Source: Aureobasidium sp. EXF-3400 (taxonomy: Eukaryota; Ascomycota; Dothideomycetes; Dothideales; Saccotheciaceae). Taken from it: 56,504 bases of DNA. The notes under the pieces are model-generated. The model had not been told where the DNA came from. It searched no databases and saw only the letters and a program-made list of their open reading frames with translations. The stretch covers positions 1 through 56,504 of the forward strand of contig SWBL01000335.1 of the NCBI GenBank assembly GCA_024195585.1. The letters are read 5' to 3'. The translations under genes were made by a program, and so were the position numbers. Each line of letters begins with the position of its first letter. The first letter of the stretch is position 1. This document shows, in pieces, positions 11,089 to 20,185 of the stretch.

Positions 11089-13088
11089 CTATTTGTGAGC
11101 TACAAGGAGAAAAATGTCAGTAAGCAGAATCCAAAAATGAGAGTGAAGAGCAAGACTTACGAATACCCTCCTCAGGCATGGGAGTAACGTCGACAACCTC
11201 GGCAGCCTTGGGCTTCTCGCCCTGTGACTTGTCATCCTTCATGAAAGGGAAGGTAAGAACCTCCTTGATCGAGTAGTGGTTGGTAAGGAACATGACCATG
11301 CGGTCAATGCCCATACCCCAACCACCAGTAGGTGGCAGACCGTATTCGAGAGCCTGGCAGAAAGTCTCGTCGACAAGCTGGGCCTCGTCATCACCCTGCT
11401 CCTTCTGGCGAGCCTGCTCTTCGAAACGGAGACGCTGGTCGAAGGGATCGTTCAACTCGGTGTAGGCGTTGACAATCTCCTTCTTGCAGACGAAAGCCTC
11501 GAAACGCTCACACAGACCCTTGTTGCTGCGGTGGTACTTGGCAAGAGGAGACATCATCTGGGGGTGACCAGTGATCATGGTGGGGTTGATGCACTTCTCC
11601 TCGATGAACTCACCAACAAGCTTGTCGAGCATACGGGCATTTGTGAGGGGAGCGGAGCATTGGACATTCATCTTCTTGAGCATGCGCTTGAGGAACTCGT
11701 TGGTCTCATCAGTGTGCAACTGATCACCTTCGGGGAACTTCTCACCGCAGGCCTCCTCGAGAGCGGGAATCATCTCAATGCGCTTCCAAGGCTTGGCCCA
11801 GTTGACGGTGTAAACCTCACCGTGCTGGGTCTCGAACTTGGTCTCATAGCCACCAGTCAAGTGCTTGACGAGGTTGGAGACGAGGTCCTCGGTGGTGTTC
11901 ATCAGATCATAAACATCGGCATATGCCTCGTAGAACTCGCAAGTAGTGAACTCGGGGTTGTGGGTGAGATCGATACCTTCGTTACGGAATTGACGGCCGA
12001 TTTCGTAGACGCGCTCGAGACCACCGACAATCAACTGCTTGAGGTACAGCTCGGGGGCAATACGCATGTACAGCTCCATGTCGAGGTCGTTGTGGTATGT
12101 CTTGAAGGGCTTCGCGGTGGCACCACCAGCAATGGCATTCATCATGGGAGTCTCGACCTCGATGAAGTCACGGGTGTCGAAGTAGTTGCGAATGTAGGTG
12201 ACCATCTTGGAGCGGGTGATGAAGGTGCTGCGGGTGTGGTCGTTCATGATCAGATCAAGGAACTTGCGGCGGTGACGCTGCTCCTGGTCCTTGAAGCCGT
12301 AGTACTCGTCGGGCAGCTGGTGCAAGCAGGGGGTGAGAAGAGTGACCTCCTGGGCAAAGAGCGAGAGCTCGCCCTGGTCGCGGTTGCGAGGGTTTGTACG
12401 GCCTGGGTATCCCTTGATACCAATGATGTCTCCACGGCGGAGGAGCTCGTGCTGCTCTGCGAAGGATCTGTCGCTGGTCGACTCCTGGGCCTGGCACATG
12501 ATCTGCATGCGAACACCCTCTGCGCGGACATCGTAGAAGCACAGGTTGGCACCTGACGAGCGCTTGTTGTAGATACGGGCACCGATGGACAGCGTCTTCT
12601 CCTTGATGTGCTCGCCTGACTTGAGCTGGCCGAACTCGGCCTCGAACTTGCGCAGATCGTAGTTGACCTGGAACTTGTGCGGGTAGGGGTTGGGCTCGTG
12701 GCTCTGGCGGAGCTTCTGGATGGCTCTGCTGCGGATCTCGAAGTACTGGTTGGGGTTTAGGTGAGCCTCCTCTTCCTCTGCGCTGGCAGCCTTCTTCTTT
12801 GCTGGTGGTGCGGTGGTAGTGGCTGCCTTCTCGGCCTTCTTGGCCTCCTTTTCACGCTGCTTCTGGCGCTTCTTGACTGGAAACTTCTCAGCATGCTTCA
12901 ACATGACCATTGTCACGCTTGGACAGATACGCACGCTCAGTCTTGCTGACCTTCTCGCCGGTGGCCTCGTCCAAATAGAGGGTGGGAGCTGCGGCATTGT
13001 CGCCAGTGGTCAGCTCGCTCACCTTGTCGGCGACGTTGTTGACTGCCTCCTTGACAGCGTTGGCTGCTGCTTGTGCTTGGTCCGCCAT
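11089..13088 (-). CDS. KRS1: Cytosolic lysyl-tRNA synthetase
   Basis: Class II aminoacyl-tRNA synthetase that charges tRNA-Lys. Exons 13088-12935, 12876-11161 and 11099-11089 give 626 residues. Order: an N-terminal region ending in a Lys/Glu-rich helix ([16 protein letters not shown]) typical of eukaryotic KRS tRNA-binding extensions; an anticodon-binding OB-fold (about 130-250); then the catalytic core with motif 1 around [10 protein letters not shown], motif 2 around RQFRNEGID and motif 3 [15 protein letters not shown]. The first intron (58 bp) falls within the Lys-rich helix. A final intron after MPEEGI leaves only eight coding bases plus the stop (PHK); reading through it instead gives a poorly conserved tail. 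No mitochondrial presequence is evident. Codon bias is strong, which creates long spurious open frames on the opposite strand. Confidence 0.96.
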
Positions 13089-13882
13089 GTTTGCGTGTGT
13101 ATGAGTGCAGCTCCAACCCTCCCACTATCGAAAAATGTCACTCGCTCGACCTAGTCATAATTCTTGGCAAAAAATGTGCGGGGAGTTTGGGCGAGAGAGC
13201 TGTTGTCACCACGACCCTGCTCCATGTGACTCTTGTTCTCATAAGTTATAACAATATACAGAGCAACAACAGAATTGTACAAGTTTTCGTTTGGTAACTC
13301 AGGTGATTCACAATTGACGGCATGCTGTTGAACAAACTAAGTGGCTGTCCAATTAAACTGAGGCAAGAATTGGTGGACCATGATTTTTCGTCCATCTTCA
13401 CAATATCATGTCTTGCAGAACCAACCCAGCATGTTTGAGAAATCAGAAAACATCCTCCCCAAGTACTAGAGTATTTAACGTACATAGCTATAGAAATGTA
13501 TGACAGTAATAGGAAACAAGATAGTGTCCACCGAGAGGCAACAACTTGTCGACTCTCCGCGGACTAGCCTCTGCTTCCCAAAACAATTTTGTCTTCTTTA
13601 GAGTCTACATTTTGCTCTTAGCTGTAGTCGGAGTACGGTGGAAGTTACAGACTTTAGTACACGGAGGATGAGCTAGGACAGTGCAGGTTTGCTCGAAGCA
13701 GCTTGCACTAGACACACCCTTAGCATTATGTTTGAGAATCAAGCTAGACATGATCATAAACGAATGTGATGATAGAATCCAAAGAGACATCATTATACAA
13801 AAGAAAATACGAAAAGTGGCCGGAGCATCATAAAGAAATCGTGATGACTGAACCTCAGAAACACCTGAATACTGAGCGTCAT
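13089..13882. other. Intergenic region, KRS / But2 protein
   Basis: About 0.8 kb between the KRS start and the end of the But2-domain gene, both on the minus strand. It holds MITE-like copy 2 (13451-13670). The part adjacent to KRS is the presumed promoter. Nothing else was recognised. Confidence 0.6.
13451..13670. mobile_element. MITE-like repeat, copy 2
   Basis: This 220-bp element is bounded by CATCCTCC and GGAGGATG. The terminal inverted repeats match at about 22 of 27 positions with one 2-nt gap (left CATCCTCCCCAAGTACTAGA; right, complemented, CATCCTCCGTGTACTAAAGT). The interior aligns with copies 1 and 3, including the AGCTATAGAAATGTATGAC box near the left end and GGAAGTTACAGACTTTAG at the right. 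It is non-coding and ends about 360 bp upstream of the KRS start. Confidence 0.8.
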
Positions 13883-14986
13883 CTAGCACACGGTGATGTA
13901 GAGACCGATACTGTATCATCTGTTAGTTTCAGACCATGAAGGAGTCCTCGTAAGCAACTCACGCAGATGGATTGTAGTCATTAAACCAGGACAGGAACGT
14001 ATCGTCCGAGGCCGACAGACCGAAGCCAATGGCAGAGTTGGCTGGGCAGGCAAAGGTGGCGATGGTGTAAGAGTTTCCTGGAGCGACCTTGGTCACGCCG
14101 TAGTCAGTGGCAATACCTGGCTTGCTGTTGTATGTAGTGCTGGAGCTGGCAGGTCCCTTCAGCATTGCGAAGTCGATACCGCCGGCACCCGTGAAATCAA
14201 AGGAGGATGTTTCCAAGTCTGCCTGCTTGGGGAACAAGAAGACCAAAGAACAAGTCTTTCCACTATCAGAGCTGGGGATGTCAAAGTTGAACAAGCTAGA
14301 GACGGAGCTCGAAATTGTGCCGTTGTACTGAGTACCAAAGGCCTTGTCGGGCTGCTTGGAGTCCACTGGCACGATGAGGTGAGGGTACTGATAATCACCA
14401 GAGAGAGCGGCGGGGCAGCTCTTGGGAGCGGGAGCAGGGCAACCGGACTTGCAGTTGTCGGCGCTCAAGGTGATTGAGACACAACCACCTTGACCAGCGG
14501 GAGCAGTGGTGTAGATATTGTAACCGCCATTGTCTCCGGTAGGGCAAGACTTGAATTCAGTGTTGCCTTTGAAAGCGAGGGTACCGTCACAAGAGACAGA
14601 GAAGCCATCTGTTGGGCTGGCACCTGCATCACATTGGAACTGCGTGGTGGGCGGAGTCAATATGCACCCTCGCCCGTTTCCATCGGTAAGGCCACCATTG
14701 GCATCGATGCAGTACTGTGCACCAGGCAGACCTGATGAACGAAGTTAGCAAGATGAGCAACAAGCAGCCAAACACAAGATACCTTGTCCAATACGGTTTT
14801 GACCATCGGAAAGTTGGCCTACAACTCCACCAGGGCCTCCGGAAGCAGTCAGGTGGAAGCAGCTAAAATACCCAAGATTAGAGCTCTATTCGAGCTGATT
14901 GATCTCTTTACTCACCATGAAGAATCGCGAGCAACAAGTGCATCTGCTGCTGCAACCAGAGCTGCCGAAACGAAGATAGACTTCAT
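13883..14986 (-). CDS. Secreted cell-wall protein with But2 C-terminal domain
   Basis: Four exons, 14986-14916, 14862-14783, 14731-13963 and 13910-13883, give 315 residues. A signal peptide (MKSIFVSAALVAAADALVA) is followed by a Cys-rich N-terminal part in which Cys residues are spread through Gly/Thr/Pro-rich sequence, including SGCPAPAPKSCPA. The C-terminal half (from YQYPHLIVPVDS) matches the fungal 'ubiquitin 3 binding protein But2 C-terminal' domain, common in secreted and wall-associated ascomycete proteins; the ubiquitin link in the name probably does not apply to secreted members. The last exon encodes only IGLYITVC and completes the usual domain ending after DYNPSA; without splicing the frame stops there. 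No convincing GPI-anchor signal is seen. The precise role is unknown. Confidence 0.85.
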
Positions 14987-16804
14987 GATTGCGATACTGT
15001 AATGAAGAAGAGTTGCTGATGTGTTACAGGTCGATTGATGGTGAGTTGCGATGATGAAGAGAAAGAAGAATGAAGCTGCTGGGGATGGGCTATATATGCT
15101 CGAGGAATATGTGATGAAGAGGATATCATCATTTGTCAACTAGACCTACCATTCGATCGTAAGATGAGGAGTACCAAGAAAGCGAGCTTGTTTGCATTAG
15201 GAATGTAAGAGCAGCAAAGCAATGATGTCGCCAATTGATCCTCACCTTGTCTGACCTGTCATGGCTAGGACTGTTATTCCTGATACATCATACGAGGTCA
15301 TCTGAGCTTTGGATCCTCCGAGGAAAAATTCAACGTTGGATGCGACCAGTCGATCTTTCAGAGCAGCTCATAATCATGGTATACCTAGCGCGATATATGG
15401 CTCGACACGCGGCGGATACGAGTGTGAAAGGCAACACAGCATCTTGTACACGCTCTTGAGAGGCACCTATCAACATGGCATCGTTCATGAATGACCGATA
15501 CAACAGAGGGTTGCGGTCTACCGGATGTCAGAAGTGATACAGTCACCACTCACCCTGATTTGAGAACTGTCTAGGGCTGGAGGTTCGAATGGGATCCTTG
15601 GATCCGAGACCCGAGACAAAGGCGCGGGGTGCAGGCTTGGCAAACATCGTCACGATTGACCTCTGGTTTACTTGAATCAAGCAAGCTCCATGGAAGTCGG
15701 AAGTATTATTCTATTGATAGCACTCGATCTTACCAGATACACGAGTGACAGACCGATCTGCGACCTTGATGGCCATGTGACATTCGATTCCAAGTCAAAC
15801 CATCATACCGCCATCTTCCCATAGGCAGGAGGTAAACTCTAATTGACTCGACTGTCAGCACAAAGACAAGCATTCTCATAAGCAATTGGCTTCAAAACCA
15901 AGGATTCTGAAAAGCCTCTGTGCGACGTGGTAAACATATGTTACCATCAGTCGAGCTAGCAAAGCCGATCCATATGCTCCAGAATCCTTCCGAGGTGCAA
16001 CGTTGTCGAGCTATAAACTTGACCGCCTCTCTCGAGCGTTAGTGCCCAAGAGAAACTAGTAGAGACGGATTTCGCTCGATCCCTTGGCCTACGCTCAGAC
16101 AGAAAACAGGTTGCAGTATCGTGCATATCGAACAGTCCTACACCCTCAATGATTCGGGCGTGCAGAAACGATAGTCTGCTTTGACAGACTTTGTGTTCAG
16201 GGTCCCGGGAGGAACGATCATACCATACACATCTGACAGAGCCAATCTCGATGCAGAAGCTGAGATTTTAGAGTGCCAACGAGACTGCACTTCCACGCTC
16301 CACGCAATGAGTACACGTCTAGCCATGCTTTTACGCAATATTTTCTTGGGAAAGGGCAACTTTCGCTGGGGACCCTCGTGTCATGACTCTCTGGACAAGT
16401 CCTTGCAGTTTCATAGCTCACGTGTAGCTCTGAACCACCACAAGACGCGAACTGAAAATTACATAGGACGTGTATGGGCTTGTATACGAGGACCTTTATT
16501 TGCTCTATCGATCAGAAATCCGGAAGACCTGCTTCATCATCACGACCGTCGTTCCTCCTCATCATACCCCATATCGTTGATGAAATCGATCTCCTCATCT
16601 TCTGGGCATCGCTGTATAAACATCCATTCTTTTGTACGGTAATAATCATCCACTTCGTTTCTCTTCGGCAACAATCCACTGTTCCCCAGCGAGATTCATT
16701 CACTCTTTCTCTTCGATCTTTTGCGTAGTCTTTTGCGTAGTCTTTTGCGTAGTCTTTTGCGAATTCTAGATTGAGCGTAGCTGGAACCTGTCACAGCTCT
16801 ACGT
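14987..16804. other. Intergenic region without recognisable gene
   Basis: About 1.8 kb separating two minus-strand genes: the promoter side of the But2 gene and the 3' side of the 2EXR-like gene. It contains a 12-bp tandem repeat at 16717-16762. A 153-codon open frame at 16181-16642 (+) has no domain or start context and was not accepted. Confidence 0.55.
16717..16762. repeat. 12-bp tandem repeat, about four units
   Basis: The unit TCTTTTGCGTAG occurs three times exactly (16717-16728, 16729-16740, 16741-16752), followed by a partial fourth copy ending in CGAAT. It lies about 40 bp beyond the stop codon of the minus-strand 2EXR-like gene, so probably within or near its 3' end. Confidence 0.95.
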
Positions 16805-18031
16805 TCAATCAATCTTCGAAACCTTCACAACGGGCTGACCAGCCTCGTGGTTGGACATGAGCTCGCTGTGCTTGCGCTTGCGTTTGCGCTCGGTAGCCTT
16901 CCTTGTCTTTGCAAGCTTAGATGGTTTGGGTGTTGTAATGATCGGACGCAGGAAAGCGTCGACAACGGCGTGCTCAAGTCTGGGATTGAAGATAAGCTGC
17001 TGAACACCGCGAAGGCGCTTCATAGACGAGAAGCCTGGGATTTGGGTGAGAGACGAGAATCTGCGGCGGCTAGAGTTCACAGTGAAGTGTCCGGCAGGGT
17101 CCTGAGTGGCCGACATAGTCAGAGTGAGCTTTTGAAGAGTGTCAGACTCGGCAAGGAGTCTAGCTCCAGCTGCGGCGGCAGACAAGTTGTCGTAAGAGAC
17201 AGAGACGTTGCGCATGTGCTTTCTTCTCTCAGGGCCGATGTTGTGAAGGAAGTTCTTCATGCTACCCATGTCTCTGAATTGAAAGTGGTTCTGGTGGTAG
17301 AACTCGGGCATAGCTTCGTTGTGAATCTGCTTGTTCACCGAGAGCAACGCAAGGAAGTTGTTGAGAGGTGGCATCCTAAGAGCATCCTGAGAGTGATATT
17401 CCCAGGCAGGGATCTTGTCGTCGTAGACAGAGAGTGACTGAGTACCGACAAGCAGGCGGAAGCCGGAGACCTTGAGAACGAGGTGGTAGATCTTCATGCG
17501 AATCTCGATAGGAATCTTCAGAAGGGGACATGTAGTGAGTTTCTTCTCGATGGCCTGGGAGGGCTTCTTGTAGGATCCTTCCAGCAAGGCATACGCCGCG
17601 CCTGCAGTCATTGAGTACACCTTGTTGTTCTGATCGTCGAGGCTAGAGTGGACAGGGATCCCATATGTACGCAGATAACTTGAACACTAAGTTAGCAGAG
17701 TGTCTCTGAAGGAGTAAACGCTGTGAGGATTGTTGACTCACTTCTCAATGCGGCTAGGAAGGCTGCCAATTCCTTGAGGAGTAGCGTAGAGACTGGTTCT
17801 TCCAAATAGGAAATTTGCTGCTTCCTTCTGCAAGAAGCGGCTATTTGATATAGCGAACTCGCCAATCTGGGCGGTCATGAGCCACTCGTCGGAGGAATGA
17901 GCAAGAGCAAGAAGGACCAGCTCTTCATCAGAGAGCTTGCATCTCCTTCTTGACTGACGCTTTCGCATAATCTCCTTGATGCGTGCTTTAATGGCGTCTT
18001 TTGAAAGCCTCTCAGCACTGGTGGTAGACAT
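16805..18031 (-). CDS. F-box/2EXR-like protein of unknown function
   Basis: Exons 18031-17742 and 17678-16805 give 387 residues. The central segment LLKIPIEIRMKIYHLVLKV, then LLSVNKQIHNEAMPEFYHQN and LHNIGPERRKHMRNVSVSYD, follows the pattern of the large fungal family of F-box-like or 2EXR proteins, whose molecular role is mostly unknown. The N-terminal 95 residues are helical and basic (RKRQSRRRCKLSDEELVLLA), and the C-terminus carries a basic cluster (KATERKRKRKHSE) that could act as a nuclear signal. The acceptor CAAG at 17680-17679 is the one that keeps frame (SRIE-N-YLRTYGIP). The start at 18031 is preferred: the same frame is open further upstream, but that stretch is CT-rich leader-like sequence. 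No partner or substrate can be inferred. Confidence 0.75.
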
Positions 18032-18959
18032 CGTAGGATGTGATTGAGCCACTGGGCTTGATGTGGAAAGGAAAGAGAAAGGCAAGTGTTGCTGGGAGCA
18101 CTGGTAGAGAACAGAAAAGTGTAAGTATGCGAAAGAAGTTGGAGTGAGATGATAGAGTGAGTAGACAGTGAGGTGCTGTGATGCCGGCTTGCGAAAGAAG
18201 CGGGTCCTGGTCAAACTGTCAAACGCGAATGCCGAGAAAGATCTCGAGAAGTGAATGAGCAAGACATAGCGGCGGTATGCAGCATGTGTAGTGTAGCTCT
18301 CAGCGCGGATCGACTCGGGGACGATGGACCATTGCACATGCTGATTCGACGCTGCAGCACAGCAAGAAAGAATCAACGAGCCGGATCAAACATTCGGAAG
18401 GATGGACGTACGTCTTCTGTTCCTAGAAGTTCTTGTTGGGCTTGAGGGAGCGACGATGAAGTTGCGATAGAATCTCATGAAGCCTTCAGATACCAGGCTT
18501 CGGGCACCCTAGGCTGACAGAGTACTGTTGCATCAGGAACCATGACCAGTGAGAGCGGATGACTTTACTCGAGTCTGGCCGTCTCCGTGTCTCTCTCTTT
18601 GGACAATGCTCTCTGCTCTGGACTTACTGTGCATTTTGATATATGCTTCAGCTGTATACTACAGCATGTGGGATCTCTCGGGCATGTTCCGACTAACATA
18701 GCATGTCCATCTGCCATAGGCCGAGGTTGTTGGTATCGAGAATACAGTACACTGGTTTGAAGACGTACACTTCTGCCCCTGGTGTGTACTAGTGTCAAGA
18801 TGTTGCGTGGCTAGAGACTTTTAGTACCAAGGACGACAAAGGAGCGGACGGCAAGTATCAGCTTTGGATAAAACAGAAGACAACAGAAACAGCCACTGGG
18901 TGCAAGAGCTAGTAGAGACGAAGGCAGGTGGAAAATTGGATATTATACAACAAAGCAGA
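18032..18959. other. Intergenic region without recognisable gene
   Basis: About 0.9 kb between the start of the 2EXR-like gene and the end of the mS26 gene. Apart from the CT-rich leader next to 18031 nothing was recognised. Confidence 0.5.
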
Positions 18960-19883
18960 CTAGAAGGAAGATCTTGAAGGTAATTGACCTCCTGTCAACT
19001 CTGCAGCCATTCTGCGAACTCTAGCAGCAGTCAAAGCAGTATCTCTGTTCATAGCTGACTGGTTGAGAGCACCACCACGAACTCCTCTTGCGGTTGCCGA
19101 GTTGAGCATGTCCACAATAGAGCTAGGGGCACTTGGGGTGTTGTCCCAGATACTGGCACCGTTCTGGCCAAAGGCGCGAGGCTGGTCAACAGTACCGAAA
19201 GCCTTGTCAATTGCGGTGGATAGCTGGGCGTCATTGACGATGAACTCGCGAGCGTTGACGTAGAGTGAGTGCAGAGCATCACGGCGGTCTTCTTGACGAG
19301 CGGCCTGCTTCAACGCATGTCGTTCGCGCATTTCGGCCAGACGAGCTTCTCTGTTGGGATCTTGTAGTGGGCCCTTTTTGAGGAGATTGAGGAGGTTGGA
19401 GTCGACCGAAGGAGCAGTTAGACGCTCGTCTTCGCGTTCGGGAAGATGCAGACGGGCCTCGCGTTCTTGCTGACGGAGAGTGGCACGAGTAGCCATGTGA
19501 TCGTCGGACTTGATTCTACGATACTGCAAAGCTTTGAGACCCTCCTTCAAGTTCTTCCTTCGTGAAGCGGCCATGCGCTCTTTCCAGACAGAGCGAGGGT
19601 CGTTGTGAGATTGTGAACGCGAGGGTTCCTTGGTGGCTTGGTCCACATTGAGAGGGGCTTTGGGGTCCTGGCCAGCAAAGACATCGCGTGGGACAGGTAG
19701 GATACCCTTGAGGCGAGTCTTGTCAGGGAGAGTCTGCTGAGGTGGCTGAGGGATGTCCATGTAGCGAGGAGATTCAGGACCAAGGGCGAGGTGGGCGGTC
19801 GAGACAGAGAAGGAGCGAGACGAGCGGGCAGCGCATGATGGGCATTTGTAGAGGCCGGCAGCCTGTGGTAGACGGACAGGCAT
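18960..19883 (-). CDS. Mitochondrial small-subunit ribosomal protein mS26 (Pet123-like)
   Basis: Uninterrupted 307-residue gene. The N-terminus is Arg/Ser-rich and lacks acidic residues (MPVRLPQAAGLYKC...RSSRSFSVS), as expected of a mitochondrial import signal. The conserved block after it (SPRYMDIPQPPQQTLPDK, then LKGILPVPRDVF) is the hallmark of fungal mS26/Pet123. The middle is a long charged helix (KERMAASRRKNLKEGLKALQ; REARLAEMRERHALKQAARQ), consistent with an extended rRNA-binding protein. It would act in the mitochondrial 37S subunit. It is transcribed head to head with NOG2 from a gap of only 302 bp, so promoter elements may be shared. Identification rests on the N-terminal motif and overall architecture. 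Confidence 0.85.
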   Translation of the reverse strand: MPVRLPQAAGLYKCPSCAARSSRSFSVSTAHLALGPESPRYMDIPQPPQQTLPDKTRLKGILPVPRDVFAGQDPKAPLNVDQATKEPSRSQSHNDPRSVWKERMAASRRKNLKEGLKALQYRRIKSDDHMATRATLRQQEREARLHLPEREDERLTAPSVDSNLLNLLKKGPLQDPNREARLAEMRERHALKQAARQEDRRDALHSLYVNAREFIVNDAQLSTAIDKAFGTVDQPRAFGQNGASIWDNTPSAPSSIVDMLNSATARGVRGGALNQSAMNRDTALTAARVRRMAAELTGGQLPSRSSF

Positions 19884-20185
19884 GCTGGGTCGTGTGTGTG
19901 GGACAGTGGGTGCTGTCTAGCTGTTCGATGCTGCTGCTCTTGGACTGGCAATTGCCCTCTTGGGCGGGCGGTTTGCTGGGCTTGGCGTCGTCGGCCAGAA
20001 AAAAAGAGGCAGCCAATCAACGCCAAAGGCGGCCGTGCCCTTGCGGAGTGCTAGCGTCCGCGTCGGCGCATAAAAAAAGTCCTTCTCTCCCTCGTTCCTG
20101 CTTCGTCTCTGCGTGGGTTGCCGTTTCTGAGCTCCCTCCTCAGACTTTTCTACGAACAAAGCCGCGACTCATCGCCCTCGTCAGA
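19884..20185. promoter_or_regulatory. Compact bidirectional promoter, mS26 / NOG2
   Basis: Only 302 bp separate the two start codons. The gap has a GC-rich block (CCTCTTGGGCGGGCGG), a short A-tract (CATAAAAAAAGTCC) and pyrimidine-rich leader sequence towards NOG2. Both genes serve ribosome production. That they share elements is inference from spacing. Confidence 0.6.

Noticed and set aside
11276..12556. 426-codon open frame on the + strand opposite the lysyl-tRNA synthetase gene
   Set aside because: It is the antisense shadow of a strongly codon-biased gene; its protein is Val/Leu/Gly-rich with no domain, and the KRS reading is certain.
15580..15610. GGTTCGAAT motif suggesting a tRNA
   Set aside because: The flanks do not pair into a T arm or acceptor stem; no cloverleaf.
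16181..16642. 153-codon + strand open frame in an intergenic region
   Set aside because: Random-looking composition, no start context, no domain and no splice-supported extension.
18776..18832. Short stretch with two pieces resembling the MITE termini (GGTGTGTACTAGTGTC and GACTTTTAGTACCAAGG)
   Set aside because: Only about 55 bp apart with poor inverted pairing; could be a deletion remnant but is too weak to call.
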